Under the pieces are notes generated by a model. The model was not told where the DNA came from. It ran no database searches and saw nothing but the letters and a program-made list of their open reading frames with translations. A program made the translations under genes and the position numbers. Shown here piece after piece: positions 61,730 through 64,000 of a stretch of 64,000 bases of DNA. Source of the stretch: Candidatus Competibacteraceae bacterium. Its GTDB lineage: Bacteria > Bacteroidota > Bacteroidia > CAIKAF01. Where the stretch lies: assembly GCA_014879445.1 (NCBI GenBank), contig JACSSC010000018.1:1-64000 (forward strand), written 5' to 3'. The stretch's first letter is position 1, and each line of letters starts with the position of its first letter.

Positions 61730-64000
61730 TTACAACACTATATTGACAATTCTACCTGGAACGACAATAATTTTTTTAGGGGTTTTTCCTTCCATCCATT
61801 TTTCAGCCATTTCATGTTGTAATGCAGCGGCCTCAACAGTTTCTTTAGGCGCATTTACAGGCATTTCTATTTGAAAACGAACTTTCCCGTTAAAAGAAAC
61901 AGGATATGTAAATGTATCTTCGGCAAGGTAAGAAGGGTTGAAAGCAGGAAATGTGGCATGTGCAATGGATGAGGAATGGCCCAATCGGCTCCACAATTCT
62001 TCGCAGATGTGTGGAGCAAATGGCGAAAGAATAATCAGTAGCGGCTCGAAAATGGCTTTTTTTCGGCAACCCATTTCACTCAATTCATTTAGGCATATCA
62101 TAAAAGCGGCGATAGAAGTATTTAAACTGAGGGATTCAATATCTTCACTGGTTTTTTTAATCGTTTTATGGAGCACTTTCAATTCTTTAGTGCTTGGCTC
62201 TTCATTTGTAAGTTGTATGTTGTCGTGCGAATTTATACAAGTGCGCCAGAGTTTGCGTAAAAATTTATGCACACCTTCAATGCCTTGAGTATTCCAGGGT
62301 TTGCTTTGTTCTATGGGGCCTAAAAACATTTCGTACATCCTAAGCGTATCGGCTCCATAATCTTTACAGATTTGATCTGGATTAACTACATTCCATTTTG
62401 ATTTCGACATTTTTTCAATCTCCCAACCACAGATGTATTTCCCATTTTCAAGCAACCAGTCTGCTTTATCAGCATCGGCAAGATTATGCAACTTTTTATC
62501 CTTGATTGCTTGCAAATCCAGTTCGTCATTTTGAACGAAATTAACATCAACATTGATGGCTATTGTTTCATACTGATCTTTTAGCCCCAACGAAACATAT
62601 GTATTTTTCCCCTTTATTCGATATACAAAATTACTACGCCCTTGAATCATACCCTGATTCACTAATTTTTTAAAAGGTTCGGTTGTAGGCACATAGCCCA
62701 AGTCGTACAAAAACTTATGCCAAAACCTGCTGTAGAGCAGATGGCCTACGGCATGTTCAGTGCCGCCGATATACATATCTACATTTTGCCAGTAATTCAG
62801 CGCCTCAATAGAAGCGAAGACGTCCTGATTATTTGGGTCCATATATCTTAAAAAATACCAGCTACTACCGGCAAATCCGGGCATGGTATCGGTTTCAAGC
62901 GGGAGCCCCTCAAAGTTCCATTGGTCAAGAGGTAGTTTAGCCAGCGGGCCTTCTGGATTACCGGTAGGTTTAAAGTCGTCCATGGGAGGCAACTTAAGGG
63001 GGAGTTGATCCAAGGGAAGTGGAGTAGCGATGTTGTTTTTAAAACAAATAGGGAATGGCTCTCCCCAATATCGTTGTCGACTGAAGTTGGCGTCACGCAG
63101 GCGGTAATTTACTTGTCGTTCGCCTATTCCTTCTTTTTCCACGCGTTGTTTTACGGCTTCCATCGCATCTTTTACAGCAAGACCGTTGATAAAGCCAGAA
63201 TTGATTAAAGTGCCTTCTTTGGCTTCATAAGCATCATCAACTAGTTCAGAATCGTCACCGTTGGCGCCTGCTATTACACGTGGAATGGGTAATCTAAAAT
63301 TTTTTGCAAAGCGAAAATCTCGGGAATCATGTGCCGGCACAGCCATTACAGCACCTGTTCCGTAGCCGGCCAGCACATACTCGCTAATCCATATAGGAAT
63401 ATTATGACCGTTGAAAGGATGAATGGCATATGATCCTGTAAAAACTCCGGTAACACGTTTTACATCGGACTGTCGCTCTCGTTCACTGCGATTTTTGGCA
63501 TCGTTTACGTAAGCAGTTACCGCCTCTTTTTGTTCAGGAGTAGTGAGTAAATTTACCCATTCATTTTCAGGAGCCAGCACCATAAAGCTAACGCCAAAAA
63601 TTGTATCCGGTCGCGTAGTAAAAACTTCTAATTTTTCGGGTTGGTCTTTTAGCGCGAAGCGAATCAACAATCCTTCACTTTTTCCAATCCAGTTTCGCTG
63701 CATTTCTTTCATGCTTTCGGACCAATCTAAACTATTCAGATCTTCATACAGCCGGTCGGCATAATCCGTAATACGCAAAAACCACTGACGCATTTGTCGA
63801 CGCTCAACAGCGTGTCCGCCTCTTTCACTCACGCCGTCTTTCACTTCATCGTTGGCCAAAACGGTGCCGAGGGTATCGCACCAATTTACATAAGCAAAAC
63901 TTTGATAAGCCAATCGATAGTTCATTAAGATACTTTGTTTGGTCTGTTCACCAAAACCTTTCCATTCGTCAGCAGAAAAGATTTGTGTTACGCCTTCCAC
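61730..64000 (-). CDS. leuS: Leucyl-tRNA synthetase (C-terminal 756 residues, 5' end outside window)
   Basis: The gene runs off the right edge; the HIGH region is not in view. Visible parts are the CP1 editing domain ('[23 protein letters not shown]', '[22 protein letters not shown]'), the catalytic continuation ('[22 protein letters not shown]', '[26 protein letters not shown]') and KMSKS in '[25 protein letters not shown]'. An insertion of about 60 residues precedes KMSKS ('[25 protein letters not shown]...'), a variable segment in this family. The C-terminal anticodon-binding and LeuS tail are intact ('[33 protein letters not shown]'). Confidence 0.95.
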   Translation of the reverse strand: MEGVTQIFSADEWKGFGEQTKQSILMNYRLAYQSFAYVNWCDTLGTVLANDEVKDGVSERGGHAVERRQMRQWFLRITDYADRLYEDLNSLDWSESMKEMQRNWIGKSEGLLIRFALKDQPEKLEVFTTRPDTIFGVSFMVLAPENEWVNLLTTPEQKEAVTAYVNDAKNRSERERQSDVKRVTGVFTGSYAIHPFNGHNIPIWISEYVLAGYGTGAVMAVPAHDSRDFRFAKNFRLPIPRVIAGANGDDSELVDDAYEAKEGTLINSGFINGLAVKDAMEAVKQRVEKEGIGERQVNYRLRDANFSRQRYWGEPFPICFKNNIATPLPLDQLPLKLPPMDDFKPTGNPEGPLAKLPLDQWNFEGLPLETDTMPGFAGSSWYFLRYMDPNNQDVFASIEALNYWQNVDMYIGGTEHAVGHLLYSRFWHKFLYDLGYVPTTEPFKKLVNQGMIQGRSNFVYRIKGKNTYVSLGLKDQYETIAINVDVNFVQNDELDLQAIKDKKLHNLADADKADWLLENGKYICGWEIEKMSKSKWNVVNPDQICKDYGADTLRMYEMFLGPIEQSKPWNTQGIEGVHKFLRKLWRTCINSHDNIQLTNEEPSTKELKVLHKTIKKTSEDIESLSLNTSIAAFMICLNELSEMGCRKKAIFEPLLIILSPFAPHICEELWSRLGHSSSIAHATFPAFNPSYLAEDTFTYPVSFNGKVRFQIEMPVNAPKETVEAAALQHEMAEKWMEGKTPKKIIVVPGRIVNIVL

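Noticed and set aside
1-64000. Recent horizontal transfer of a gene block
   Set aside because: Apart from the small remnant at 9.1-9.7 kb and the GC-rich element at 46.8 kb, composition and gene content look uniform and typical of the phylum; no integrase, transposase or tRNA-flanked island is seen.

Overview
The window is chromosomal DNA from a member of the Bacteroidota. The evidence is consistent across it: type IX secretion (T9SS) cargo proteins with type A and type B C-terminal domains, a T9SS plug-domain protein, DUF4270 next to glmS, an N-terminal-only glycogen-synthase-like protein, a DksA-like protein lacking zinc cysteines, and Bacteroidota-type promoters (TTG, 20 bases, TAnnTTTG). 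Base composition is AT-rich and even, apart from one GC-rich intergenic element near 46.8 kb. No CRISPR array, insertion sequence, rRNA or intact phage is visible. I cannot assign the genus.

Layout. 1-8.1 kb: the end of a TerC-family gene, a T9SS plug-domain protein, then the complete six-gene Na+-translocating NADH:quinone reductase operon (nqrABCDEF), followed by a convergent DUF2062-panC pair. 9.0-9.8 kb: a gene-poor stretch with a strong promoter match and three small, partly broken reading frames that may be remnants of a phage-like operon. 9.8-13.9 kb: glycogen-synthase-like protein, DUF4270 lipoprotein, glmS. 13.9-21.3 kb: a 38-codon membrane peptide, a GT2 glycosyltransferase, mlaE-mlaF-like lipid transport genes, a CPA2 antiporter, a polytopic membrane protein, a PduO-type adenosyltransferase and a LolD/MacB-type ATPase. 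21.5-27.2 kb: an alpha-oxoamine synthase of the polyketide-synthase-linked type, an extended SDR and a HAD phosphatase, which may together make a sphingolipid-like or amino-ketone product, then a FucP-type sugar transporter and a ROK kinase. 27.3-35.3 kb: a large secreted repeat protein, then rsmG, an ECF sigma factor, a GT2 enzyme, a CNT nucleoside transporter and threonine aldolase. 35.3-46.7 kb: an OmpA/PD40 protein, ileS-dksA-like-lspA-cdsA, a fused oligopeptide-ABC ATPase, corA and an MscS channel. 46.7-64 kb: a GC-rich structured intergenic element, a TMTC-like TPR membrane protein, two M43 metalloproteases, a large SBBP/PKD type B T9SS protein, the coaX-barrel protein-TPR protein-lptC-small membrane protein operon, tRNA-Phe, a TrkA-type regulator, methylmalonyl-CoA epimerase and most of leuS (cut by the window end).

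Most of the window is housekeeping or envelope biology. Sodium-motive respiration, cell-envelope precursor supply (GlmS, CdsA, LspA, LptC, Mla) and T9SS export recur. The parts that deserve a second look are the 21.5-24.6 kb lipid-like cluster, the 9.1-9.7 kb remnant with its T8 tract, the GC-rich element at 46.8 kb, and two short unannotated membrane proteins (38 and 56 residues).
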